From Planctomycetota bacterium (lineage in GTDB: Bacteria; Planctomycetota; UBA8108; SXIK01), in NCBI GenBank assembly GCA_016209535.1, contig JACQVW010000764.1, forward strand, positions 1 through 32,463: 32,463 bases of DNA, read 5' to 3'. The translations under genes were made by a program, and so were the position numbers. Position 1 is the stretch's first letter. Each line of letters opens with the position of its first letter. Under the pieces are notes generated by a model, which worked only from the letters and a program-made list of their open reading frames with translations, had not been told where the DNA came from and did no database searches. Shown piece after piece: positions 23,742 through 32,463 of this stretch.

Positions 23742-24161
23742 GATCCTCACCTCCCAGAAAAGCGGAACTCCTGGACCTCCTCCACGAACGGCGGATCGTG
23801 GCGAGAGATACGCGATTCCCGCCACGCGGGGGTTGCCGCCGGGGCCGCAACGCCCCGGAGCCTTTGCCCCGACGGTCCGCGCAGCAACTCTCGCGCCACG
23901 CCATGCAACCGCCTCCAGGCCATCGCACCGTTTTCCCCCGGCCCGGGAAAAGGCCTCGCATCGAGCCTCCCCATCGAGGGCAAGGCCCCGAAAGCAGCCA
24001 TCTCAGGCCTCCGGGCCTCGCTCCGGGGCACCCGCTCCGCCAGCTCGCTCCGGCGGCCATGGAACCTCCTCCATGGTCTGCCCGCCATACTCACCCGCCT
24101 CCGGTCCATCTCTTCCACGCCTCCGGAGGCGCGCTGAGGTGGTCGGAACGATTCCTGGGCA
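23742..24161. other. Upstream regulatory region of the gas vesicle cluster
   Basis: This 420-bp gap separates the activator gene at 24162 from the first gas vesicle gene. It contains the sigma-54 promoter at 23883-23898. Upstream of that is a TTTTCCC/GGGAAAA inverted repeat near 23931-23951 and two CCATGG palindromes near 24056-24080, which are weak candidates for activator sites. Open frames on both strands show no family features. Confidence 0.55.
23883..23898 (-). promoter_or_regulatory. Sigma-54 promoter at the head of the gas vesicle cluster
   Basis: The minus strand reads TGGCGCGAGAGTTGCT: GG (23897-23896), 10 nt, GC (23885-23884). It differs from TGGCACG-N4-TTGCW at one position in the -24 box. 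The predicted start is near 23872, with about 130 nt of leader before the coiled-coil gene, similar to the other two sigma-54 promoters. Confidence 0.78.
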
Positions 24162-25618
24162 TCACCCGTGCGCCGCTTCAGGGCCAGGGGCGCCGGCGTC
24201 GGCCTGGGTGGTCAGGCCCGAGAAGGGTAGGCCATAGGCTTTGAGCTTGACATGAAGGGTCTTGTAGTCGATCCCAAGGATCCGCGCAGCCTTCGCCTTG
24301 TTCCCGCCCGTGTAGTTGAGCACTTCCAGGATGATCGCCCTCTCGAGCCTCCTGGCGCTTTCCCGGACCGCCGCGTGAAGGTTGAAGCCTTTGCCCAGGG
24401 CGAACCGCGTGGTCGAGCCATCGCCCCCGCTCGGGTCGCGGCCGGAGCGTATCCCCCCCAGGTGCTCCGGCTCGATCGTGGCCCTGGCGAGGAGGACCGC
24501 CCGTCGGATCGCGTTCCGCAGCTCCCGGCAGTTGCCCGGCCAGTTATGGGATAGGATGAGCTCGAGCGCCTTCTCGGAGAACCCCTGCACCGCCTTCCCC
24601 AGCTCGGCGTTCGTCTCATCGAGGAATCTCTTGGAGAGGACAAGGAGGTCCTCGGGACGCTCGCGGAGCGCGGGGATCTCGACCGTGAACTCGTTGAGCC
24701 GGTGGTACAGGTCCTGGCGGAAGCTGTCTCCCGCTGCCATGCTGCCGAGGCAGCCATTCGTCGCGGTCAGGATTCGCGCATCGATGCGCACGGGCCGCTG
24801 CCCACCGAGGCGGTAGACCTCCCTTTCCTGCAGGGCGCGGAGCAGCTTCGCCTGCATGGAGAGAGGGAGGTTCCCGATCTCGTCGAGGAACACCGTGCCG
24901 CCGCAGGCAAGCTCGAGCTTCCCTGGCTTGAGCTCACCGGCCCCCGTGAAGGCCCCCTTCTCGTGGCCGAAGAGCTCGCTCTCCACGAGGGTCTCCGGGA
25001 GAGAACCGCAGTCCAGCGCGATGAACGGCCCGCGGGCGCGCCGGCTCCTCTCGTGGATCGCGCGAGCGACGATCTCCTTTCCGGTGCCCGTCTCGCCGCA
25101 GATGATGACCGTGAAGTCGGTGGGCGCGACCCGGTCGATCTGGTCCTGGAGACGCCGGACCTGATCGCTCGGTCCCATGAGCTCGCTCAGGGCAGGCGGA
25201 CCGGAGAGGAGGCCGGTGATCTCGCTGCCCGGGCCTTTCGCGCACCGGTCTTCGACGGCCCGCTGGCAGGCGCAGAGCAGATCTTCGGTGGTGAAGGGCT
25301 TGACGAGGAAGTCGCAGGCGCCGTCCCGCACCACCCTGACCGCCTCCCTCACGTCGGGGGAGTCGTTCATGATGACCACGGATGCGGCAGGATCCAACTT
25401 TTTGAGCCGTCGCATCAACTCCACGCCGTCCGTGTCCGGAAGGTTGAGGTCCACGAGGATGACCTCTGGAGCGCAGCGTCTAACCTCCTCGGCCGCCTGC
25501 TCGCCCGTATGGACCGCCACGGCCGCCAGCCCTTCGGAGACCAGCGTAGCCGCCAAGCAGGTCGAGTGAGTCGGATCCTCCACGATGAGCGCCTGTGGGC
25601 GCGGCGTTTCCGGTCCAG

Positions 25619-25622
<4 letters not shown>
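24162..25622 (-). CDS. NtrC-family sigma-54 activator with receiver domain
   Basis: A 486-aa protein. The receiver is at about 10-125, with phospho-acceptor Asp58 (ILVDLNLPD) and Lys108 (FLVKPF). The usual Thr/Ser at strand 4 is replaced (VIMNDS). The AAA+ domain at about 148-385 has Walker A GETGTGKE (176-183), GAFTGA (223-228, contacts sigma-54), Walker B GGTVFLDEIG and arginine finger region (DLYHRLNEF). A Fis-type helix-turn-helix is at about 430-465 (NYTGGNKAKAARILGIDYKT). GTG 25622 overlaps the stop of the upstream activator by 4 bp. It is the likely phospho-responsive activator of the three sigma-54 promoters, an inference from adjacency. The C-terminal tail is short and Ala/Pro-rich. 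Confidence 0.94.
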
Positions 25623-26776
<1,154 letters not shown>

Positions 26777-26963
26777 CGCTACTTCGAGACCAGCCAACAC
26801 GTCCCTTTGCTTGTGGGTACTCTGACTCAGGGAGAGCTGCAATCCGCAGCGGCGGCCGCCTGGAGCATGCCCCGGCCCGGACCTGCAAGTCACCCAGCGT
26901 CCCGCGAGAGACGACAGCTGACCGCAATCCTAACAACGATCCTCTGCTCTGGCGTCGGCGCCT

Positions 26964-26989
26964 CAGGGTCTTCTAGAGAGCAGACCCTG
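26964..26989. promoter_or_regulatory. Inverted repeat CAGGGTCT-N10-AGACCCTG
   Basis: Two perfect 8-bp arms (26964-26971 and 26982-26989) with a 10-bp spacer lie upstream of the receiver-less activator gene. The half-site spacing (about two helical turns) suits a dimeric regulator. It shares AGGG...CCCT half-sites with the inverted repeat at 19814-19838, which may be coincidence. Confidence 0.45.
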
Positions 26990-27009
26990 CAGATCGCGCT
27001 CTCTTCGCT

Positions 27010-27023
27010 GGACGATATCGTCC
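27010..27023. promoter_or_regulatory. 14-bp perfect palindrome GGACGATATCGTCC
   Basis: A perfect palindrome in the divergent regulatory region, with a second TGATATCA palindrome at 27040-27047. They could be operator half-sites for a regulator of the activator/kinase genes; no evidence of the binder. Confidence 0.35.
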
Positions 27024-27085
27024 GCCTCCAGATCGTTCTTGATATCATTTCATCTCATCTTGCTGGGATCGCCTCACCAATCTTT

Positions 27086-27134
27086 GCCATGCCACCGGTG
27101 GTGACCAATCGTAGCCATGCCACCGGTGGTGACC
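27086..27134. repeat. Two identical 21-bp direct repeats with palindromic core
   Basis: Exact 21-bp copies at 27086-27106 and 27114-27134, 28 bp apart, each begin GCCATG and contain the palindrome CCACCGGTGG. They lie about 130-170 bp upstream of the FHA kinase start codon. Tandem identical copies with a palindromic core look like paired operator sites. Confidence 0.6.
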
Positions 27135-27259
27135 GTGATATAACCGTTCACCGCCTTAGCTGATGATCTACTGGGAACCAGGGGTCGACAGGGAAGGCGG
27201 AAAGCCGCGAAGGTTGAGGCGACGTTCGCCCGAAGAAGAGCGGGGAGGCACGAGACGGC

Positions 27260-29278
27260 GTGGGAAAAGCCGGCGACAGATTCGAGCTGAGGTTCTACCA
27301 GAGCGGAGCCCTGGTGGTCGACGCGGTCCCGCTGCGCGCGACCGTCACCGTGGGCCGGAGCCCGGAGAACGCCGTGGTCCTCCAGCACAAGAGCGTCTCG
27401 CGGCGCCACGCCACCTTCGTGCTCGAGGATCAGGAGGGCTCGGCGCCAGTCAAGCTGCGAGACGAGGGCAGCACCAACGGCTCTATCGTCAACGGCCGGT
27501 GCGTGCGGGGGGAGACGGTCGAGGTCCGGCCCACCGACACGATCCAGCTCGGGGTCTTCCAGGTGGAGCTCCTGGACCGCCCTGACCAGGATTCCCGAGG
27601 GCCGCTGGCGGAGATCGAGGCCAAGGTGGTCTATGAGACCCTGCCCTCCAAGGCCTGGAGGCACCCCAACCAGCGCCTGTGGATCCTTTCCGAGCTGGCC
27701 TCGCTCGCGGCGCCGGTGAGTGCGCCGGCAATCCTGGGGGCGACGGCGCGGGGGCTGGCCGCCTGCCTGCCCTTCGAGGTTCTGTACCTCCAGCTCGAGG
27801 AGCCTCTCGGGAAACCCACGATCGTGACCCTGACTCCGCGGGGGCCATGCTCGCCCGCGGAGGTGCGCGTGAGCCGGGAGCTCGTGGAGAAGTGTCTGCG
27901 GGAGGGCGTGGCGATCCTCGCCGACAACAGCGAGCTGGGCGCCACGCCCGGGGACGGGGAGACGGCTGCCCTGCGGACGTTGCGCTCGGCCCTCTGCGTG
28001 CCGCTCTCAAGCTACGGGCGTCACTTTGGGGTCATCTACGCGAGCAGCCCACTGGACGTGGTCTACACCCCGGAGGACCTCCAGTTCCTGATTCTGGCCG
28101 CCAGCCACGTGATGCAGAAGGGGGCGACGACGCGCGCGTTCCAGATGCTCCAGGCCGGGAAGCGGAAGCTGGAGGCTGTCCTCGCGAGCCTTCAGGAGGG
28201 GGTGCTGCTCGTGGACCAGGACTTCCGGGTGCTGGAGGCCAACCCCGCGGCCGTGAAGATCTTCGGCGGTGCGGACCTGGTCGGCAGGCGCCTGGATGAG
28301 GCGCTTGGGGGTTTTTCGTACCACTTCACCCTGGAGACTCTGCCAGCCCAGGGGAGCTTCCAGCTGGAGGAGCACGACCGGGGGGAGGGGGCGGGGAGAG
28401 GACGCGCGGTGCGTAAGGTCTTCGCCGGCACCGTGAGCCAGAACACGGCGGGCGATGCGGCCTGGCGCTACGCCCTGTGCCTGCGGGACGTCAGCCAGAC
28501 CCAGCACGTCGAGCGGCTGAAGTGCGTGTTCGTCAACCGCCTGGCGCACAAGATCATCACCCCCCTCACGGTGGTCTGCGCGACGAATGAGCTGGTCACC
28601 AGCCACTTGGAGCGGCTGGTGGACCCCGAGCTGCGAGACGTCCTCCACCAGAGCCTGCGGCATGCCGCGCGGTGTGTGGAGCTGGTGCGGAAGTTCGTGG
28701 ACTGCACGGCGGTGAGCTTCAAGCACGGCGCCGGGATGAAATGGGCAGAGCACCGGCTCGAGGAGCTCCTGGATGGGGCGGCTTGTGCCTGCGCGCCGCT
28801 CCTGGAGGAGAAGGGCTTCCGGGTGCGCACGCTCTTCCCAACCGGGTCGGCCATGGTCCAGGGGGACCGGGAGCTGCTGGGCTTGGTGTTCCAGCACGTG
28901 CTGGAGAACGCCGTGAAGTTCGGCCGTCCAGGGGGCACGCTCATGGTCGGCGTGGAGGAGCGGGAGGTCGTCCTGAAGCTCTCCTTCCTGGACGACGGGC
29001 CGGGGATTCCGCCGGGGGAGATGGAGCACCTGGGGCAGCTCCTCTACCAGGTGGACCCGGAGGACACGGGCGAGGTCCCGGGGGCGGGGATGGGCCTGTG
29101 GCTCGCGCAGCAGATCGTCCAGTGGCATGCCGGCGAGCTCAAGCTCAGGAGCCCCGTGAGCCCCGAGGGGACCGGCACGCTGGTGGAGGTGATCCTCCCG
29201 CGGAAGGCAACGGCGCCGCCGCGCGCCGAGGTCTCGGACGCGACGGGAGTCTACGACTCGGTGGCCCGGGGTCTCTAG
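27260..29278 (+). CDS. FHA-GAF-PAS histidine kinase
   Basis: A 672-aa soluble protein. FHA domain at about 25-105, with canonical GRS (32-34), SRRHA (47-51) and STNG (71-74) phosphothreonine-binding loops. GAF-like domain at about 145-295. PAS domain at about 300-415 (VLASLQEGVLLVDQDFRVLE). HisKA at about 420-490 with His430 in FVNRLAHKIITPL, where Lys follows His instead of the common Glu. HATPase with N-box HVLENAVKFG (Asn550), G1 DDGPGI (579-584) and G2 GAGMGLWLA. There are no membrane segments, so it senses an intracellular signal. The start is GTG 27260 with GGGGAGG about 11 nt upstream. It is divergent from the two sigma-54 activators and is their likely kinase; FHA suggests cross-talk with a Ser/Thr kinase. 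Confidence 0.9.
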   Translation: MGKAGDRFELRFYQSGALVVDAVPLRATVTVGRSPENAVVLQHKSVSRRHATFVLEDQEGSAPVKLRDEGSTNGSIVNGRCVRGETVEVRPTDTIQLGVFQVELLDRPDQDSRGPLAEIEAKVVYETLPSKAWRHPNQRLWILSELASLAAPVSAPAILGATARGLAACLPFEVLYLQLEEPLGKPTIVTLTPRGPCSPAEVRVSRELVEKCLREGVAILADNSELGATPGDGETAALRTLRSALCVPLSSYGRHFGVIYASSPLDVVYTPEDLQFLILAASHVMQKGATTRAFQMLQAGKRKLEAVLASLQEGVLLVDQDFRVLEANPAAVKIFGGADLVGRRLDEALGGFSYHFTLETLPAQGSFQLEEHDRGEGAGRGRAVRKVFAGTVSQNTAGDAAWRYALCLRDVSQTQHVERLKCVFVNRLAHKIITPLTVVCATNELVTSHLERLVDPELRDVLHQSLRHAARCVELVRKFVDCTAVSFKHGAGMKWAEHRLEELLDGAACACAPLLEEKGFRVRTLFPTGSAMVQGDRELLGLVFQHVLENAVKFGRPGGTLMVGVEEREVVLKLSFLDDGPGIPPGEMEHLGQLLYQVDPEDTGEVPGAGMGLWLAQQIVQWHAGELKLRSPVSPEGTGTLVEVILPRKATAPPRAEVSDATGVYDSVARGL

Positions 29279-29512
29279 CTCCGAGGCCAGCGGCTGCGGC
29301 GCGTCTCCCGGTCGGGCCTACCGCCGCGGATCCAGCTTCCCCAAGCTTCGCGTTGGGTGCGAGCGTGGACGTGCCGTGCTCCCTCGGCGTGGCCTGCGAG
29401 GCTCAGGAGGCTGGCGGGGGAGCAGGGCGGCGGTCAATCCGCTCTTGCGGCAAGCAGGGCCTGGAGCGACAATGGGATCGTTCTCGGGAAGGCTTCCCTG
29501 GGAGGTGGTGGA

Positions 29513-30349
29513 ATGCAGCGAGTGCTTCTGGTCACGAGCGAGGGGGCGCACCGGGTGCTCTACGGGAAGTGGCTCCGGGAGCACTTCGAGGTGGAGCTCG
29601 CGACGTCGACCGCCGGGGGCTACGGCGACGTGGACGCGGTGGTCTACGATGTGCCGAAGTACCCCCGCTGGGAGGAGTGCGCGTGGGTGGAGGATCTCGG
29701 GGTGCCGGTGGTCGTCCTGACGCGGGAGCCTGGGCTCGCGAGGCCGCGGGGGGAGAAGTGCTCGGTCCTGACCTACCCGGTTCGCATGGAAAAGCTCCTC
29801 GAGGCTTTGGTGAAGCTCGGGCTGTGTTCTGGGGCGGAGCGTCGCGCCCCAGCGTCCTCTGGACGAGCTGCCGGGGCTGCATGCGAGGGCGATCCGGGAC
29901 CCCCTTCCGAGGTCGACCATCCGGACCAGCGTCGCCACGCCTCTGGGGACGCGGCGGCGGCGCAAGGCCGCGCACTGCGGTGCCCCGGGAGGATCTTGCT
30001 CGCGGCCGACCGAGACCTCGTACGCCTCGTCTTCGCAAACTATCTGCGCAAAGGCGCAGACCTCAAGCTCGTCTCCGAGGTCAGAACCTCCGAGGACGCC
30101 GTGGCGGAGACCGCGCGCCTCAAGCCGGACGTCACCCTCCTGGAGGTTGACCTGCCCGGGGAAGGGAGCTTCGTTGCGGCCAGGAAGATCCGGGAGCAGG
30201 ACTCCGGGAGCAGGGTCGTCTTCCTGAGCGCCTACTTCCAGGACCGTGTGATCGAGCAGGTTCTCTCCAACGTCATGGCGAAGCTCTCGATCCGCGACCG
30301 CGTCCTCCTTGCGCGATTCGCGATCCGCGAAGGGCTCCTGAAGCCGTGA
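29513..30349 (+). CDS. Double receiver-like protein with NarL-type remnant
   Basis: A 278-aa protein; ATG 29513 has GGGAGGTGG upstream. Residues 1-105 form a degenerate receiver (RVLLVTSEGAHRVLYGKWLR, VVYDVPKYP with Asp46, strand-5 Lys missing). Residues about 106-157 are a low-complexity linker. Residues about 158-242 resemble a NarL-type receiver (GRILLAADRDLVRLVFANYL, DVTLLEVDLPGEG), but the phospho-acceptor position is Glu211. From about 243 on (RVIEQVLSNVMAKLSIRDR, then RFAIREGLLKP) the sequence matches only the recognition helix and end of a LuxR/NarL DNA-binding domain. The receiver's last strands and the first helices of the HTH appear missing, in frame. It follows the FHA kinase by 234 bp on the same strand and is probably in the same pathway. 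Confidence 0.8.
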   Translation: MQRVLLVTSEGAHRVLYGKWLREHFEVELATSTAGGYGDVDAVVYDVPKYPRWEECAWVEDLGVPVVVLTREPGLARPRGEKCSVLTYPVRMEKLLEALVKLGLCSGAERRAPASSGRAAGAACEGDPGPPSEVDHPDQRRHASGDAAAAQGRALRCPGRILLAADRDLVRLVFANYLRKGADLKLVSEVRTSEDAVAETARLKPDVTLLEVDLPGEGSFVAARKIREQDSGSRVVFLSAYFQDRVIEQVLSNVMAKLSIRDRVLLARFAIREGLLKP

Positions 30350-30495
30350 GGCCCTGAGGGCGGGTTGCGGAGGGGTGGGCTGAGGGCGAGCAAGCACGCG
30401 ACGGAAGGGTGACTACGTTCTCGTCACCCAAGCGCGGCCTCGAGGATCACTTCGCTCTCCGCGCAGCCCTTGGAGCCTGCGACCTGGAAGAGCTC

Positions 30496-32463
30496 TTACA
30501 CGGGCTCCTCGACGACTCTCCTCGCTGTCTCCCCCGGAGCACCCGCCTCCCCCAGCCACCGCTCGATGAGGCCCAAGAGGTCCTTCGACCGGTAGGGCTT
30601 CGCGAGGTAGTCGTCCATGCCAGCCTCGAGGCATGAGCGGCGGACACTGGGCATGGCGTCCGCTGTCAAGGCGATGATGGGTACCCGAGGCCTGCCGGAG
30701 GAGGCCTCCAGCTCGCGGATGGCCCGCGTGGCCTCCAGGCCGCCCATCTCCGGCATGTGGAGGTCCATGAGGATGGCATGGTAGCGGGTCCTGGAGACCG
30801 CCTTGACCGCCTCCAAGCCGCTCGGGACGAGATCCACCTGGAAACCCCACCGCTTGAGGCACTGAAGGAGGAGCTGCTGGTTCAGGGGGTTGTCCTCGGC
30901 GACGAGAAGACGGCGGCCGCTGGCGCCCCTTTGTGACCGTGGGACAGGGGGCGCCGACACCACTTGCGGCAGAGAAGTCCCGGAAGCGGTGCCGGGTGCC
31001 TCACCCGACTCCAGGAGGCAATCGAGGAGTCGCGAGGGCCGCAGCGGCCGCAGGAGCTTCGCCGCCACGCCCAAGGAGTCCAGCGAGGAGCTCTGCGCGC
31101 ACTGGCCAAGGCGCCCCAGCGCCACGACCCTCAGCGCTTGGAGCCCAGGCTGGGCCCGAACCCAGCGGACCACGCTTTCTCCGCCCCCTCCGGGGAGGCC
31201 AAGGTCGAGGAGCACGGCGTGGCAGGGCGTCCCCGTCTGCACGCCCGCCGTGAGGCGCTTGGTGACCTCCGGGGAGGCGGCCGCCTCGAGCGGCTCGGCC
31301 CCCCAGGCGGCGAGGAGCTCCGAGAGGCGGCGGCGGCGCACCGGGGAGCCGTCCGCCACCAGGACGCGGACACGCCCCAAGTCGATCGGTCTCTCCCGCC
31401 CGACCACCGGATCCCTCTCGAGGCGCACGGTGAACCAAAACGTGCTTCCCTTCCCGCACTCGCTCTCCAAGCCGATCTCCCCTCCCATGCGCTCCACGAG
31501 CCGCTTCGAGATGGCAAGCCCGAGGCCCGTCCCCCCGAACTGACGCGTGGTGGAGCCGTCGGCCTGGCAGAAGGCGTGAAACAGCCGACCCCGGACCTCC
31601 GGAGCCACTCCCACCCCGGTGTCCACGACCTCGAATCGGAGAAGCACCTCCTCGGGCCAGGACTCCACGGGCAGGCAGCGCACCAGGACCTCGCCCGCGG
31701 GGGTGAACTTGACGGCGTTCCCGACGAGGTTCGTGAGCACCTGCCGCAGACGGCCGGGGTCCCCCCAGAGCCTGCGGGGCACCCCGGGGTGAACCTGCAG
31801 CCCGAGCTCGAGCCGTTTGCGCTCGCTCTGCTCCGTGAAGAGCTCGAGGGTGTCTTCCGCGAGACCCCAGGGATCGAGGTCGGTGGTCTCGAGCTCGAGC
31901 TTGCCCGCCTCGATCTTCTCGAAGTCGAGGATGTCGTTCAGGATGGCCAGTAGTGCTTGGCCGGAGCGCTGGATCGTCTCGGCGTACTCGCGCTGCTCCC
32001 CGGTGAGCTCGGTTGCGAGGAGGAGCTCCGTCATGCCGATCACCCCGTTCATGGGGGTCCGGATCTCGTGGCTCATGGTGGCCAGGAACTCGGCCTTCAG
32101 CTTCAGGAGCGTCTGCACGGTCTCGAGCTGCTTGAGGATCTCCTCGCGGGAGGCCTTGAGGTTGACGCGAGTGGAGTCCATGGTCTGAGCGAGGAGCCCG
32201 AGCTCGTCCCCTCGATCCAGGCGGATCGGTCCCTCGAGCTTGCCGTCTCTGAGCTCACGACCGTGACGCTCCAGGAGGCAGACGGGATCGAGGAGCAGCC
32301 GCTTGAGCGACCAGCTCAACAGGACGAGGAGGGCCCCGAAGACGACGACGTACCACGGCACGAGCTCCCAGCCCCGCAAGGCCACGAGCTGCTCGAGGCG
32401 CTCGACGGAGAACTCCAGCTCGAAGACCCCTGCGACAGAGGGCCCCTCTGCCGGGGCGTGCCA
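30496..32463 (-). CDS. Hybrid sensor histidine kinase, N-terminus beyond the window
   Basis: The frame is open to the right edge (655 visible codons), so the gene is 5'-truncated. Visible order: end of a probable sensor region ([20 protein letters not shown]), a membrane helix ([20 protein letters not shown]), HAMP, HisKA with [19 protein letters not shown], HATPase ([23 protein letters not shown]), a first receiver ([12 protein letters not shown], conserved Lys changed to Arg) and a second, canonical receiver ([32 protein letters not shown]). This is a BarA/EvgS-like membrane phosphorelay kinase without a visible Hpt domain. It is convergent with the pseudo-receiver gene. A link to gas vesicle control is possible but not shown. 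Confidence 0.92.
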   Translation of the reverse strand, partial: WHAPAEGPSVAGVFELEFSVERLEQLVALRGWELVPWYVVVFGALLVLLSWSLKRLLLDPVCLLERHGRELRDGKLEGPIRLDRGDELGLLAQTMDSTRVNLKASREEILKQLETVQTLLKLKAEFLATMSHEIRTPMNGVIGMTELLLATELTGEQREYAETIQRSGQALLAILNDILDFEKIEAGKLELETTDLDPWGLAEDTLELFTEQSERKRLELGLQVHPGVPRRLWGDPGRLRQVLTNLVGNAVKFTPAGEVLVRCLPVESWPEEVLLRFEVVDTGVGVAPEVRGRLFHAFCQADGSTTRQFGGTGLGLAISKRLVERMGGEIGLESECGKGSTFWFTVRLERDPVVGRERPIDLGRVRVLVADGSPVRRRRLSELLAAWGAEPLEAAASPEVTKRLTAGVQTGTPCHAVLLDLGLPGGGGESVVRWVRAQPGLQALRVVALGRLGQCAQSSSLDSLGVAAKLLRPLRPSRLLDCLLESGEAPGTASGTSLPQVVSAPPVPRSQRGASGRRLLVAEDNPLNQQLLLQCLKRWGFQVDLVPSGLEAVKAVSRTRYHAILMDLHMPEMGGLEATRAIRELEASSGRPRVPIIALTADAMPSVRRSCLEAGMDDYLAKPYRSKDLLGLIERWLGEAGAPGETARRVVEEPV

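Larger units (their letters stand above)
26777..27259. other. Divergent regulatory region between activators and FHA kinase
   Basis: This 483-bp gap separates divergent genes. It is more AT-rich than its surroundings (27030-27060 especially) and holds an inverted repeat, a 14-bp palindrome and a 21-bp tandem direct repeat, listed separately. A TATAAC-like box at 27139-27144 could be a -10 for the kinase but lacks a good -35. I see no gene in it. Confidence 0.6.

Noticed and set aside
23747-24118. A small minus-strand open frame upstream of the coiled-coil gene
   Set aside because: It contains the sigma-54 promoter and leader, lacks a ribosome-binding site and has an Arg/Gly/Pro-rich translation typical of non-coding GC-rich DNA.

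Overview
The window is about 32 kb of very GC-rich DNA with compact operons, alternative GTG and TTG starts and many 4-bp stop/start overlaps. Sigma-54 activators, an FHA-type histidine kinase, a hybrid kinase and Sec-type signal peptides point to a Gram-negative-type bacterium with a large regulatory genome. Myxococcota- or Planctomycetota-like lineages are plausible, but no taxonomic marker is present and I do not assign one.

Layout. (1) 1-8473: a secreted-carbohydrate region. A partial membrane-anchored protein and a 1367-aa glycoside-hydrolase-like protein lie on the minus strand. A second GH-A-type protein with a related N-terminus lies on the plus strand. Between them sit a DUF433/PIN-like toxin-antitoxin pair and a short repeat/hairpin element. 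(2) 8533-23741: a large minus-strand gas vesicle cluster. In transcription order: coiled-coil/winged-helix protein, GvpA-family (M/S-like), GvpF fused to a J domain, Get3/ArsA-like ATPase, gvpA, gvpN, gvpO, small basic coiled-coil protein, gvpF/L, gvpG, gvpA/J-like, Hsp70 (dnaK-like), gvpF/L, gvpF/L, gvpK, pseudo-receiver, conserved unknown protein, Hsp20 (GvpH-like) and a CDC48/VAT-like double AAA+ ATPase. (3) 24162-32463: a regulatory block with two tandem sigma-54 activators, a divergent FHA-GAF-PAS histidine kinase, a double pseudo-receiver protein with an apparent internal deletion, and a convergent hybrid histidine kinase that runs off the right edge.

How it fits together. Three strong sigma-54 (-24/-12) promoter matches lie on the minus strand. 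They precede the first gas-vesicle gene, gvpA and gvpN, each about 120-130 nt from its start codon. The two neighbouring activators are the obvious candidates to drive them, and the FHA kinase is the likely signal input. gvpA has its own promoter and is followed by a strong intrinsic terminator, as expected for the most abundant shell protein.

The most striking feature is that the cluster carries its own protein-folding machinery: Hsp70, a J domain fused to a GvpF, a small heat-shock protein, a Get3-like ATPase with CxxC, and a CDC48-like unfoldase. These are interleaved with structural genes, often with overlapping codons. I infer a dedicated chaperone line for the very hydrophobic GvpA-family proteins.
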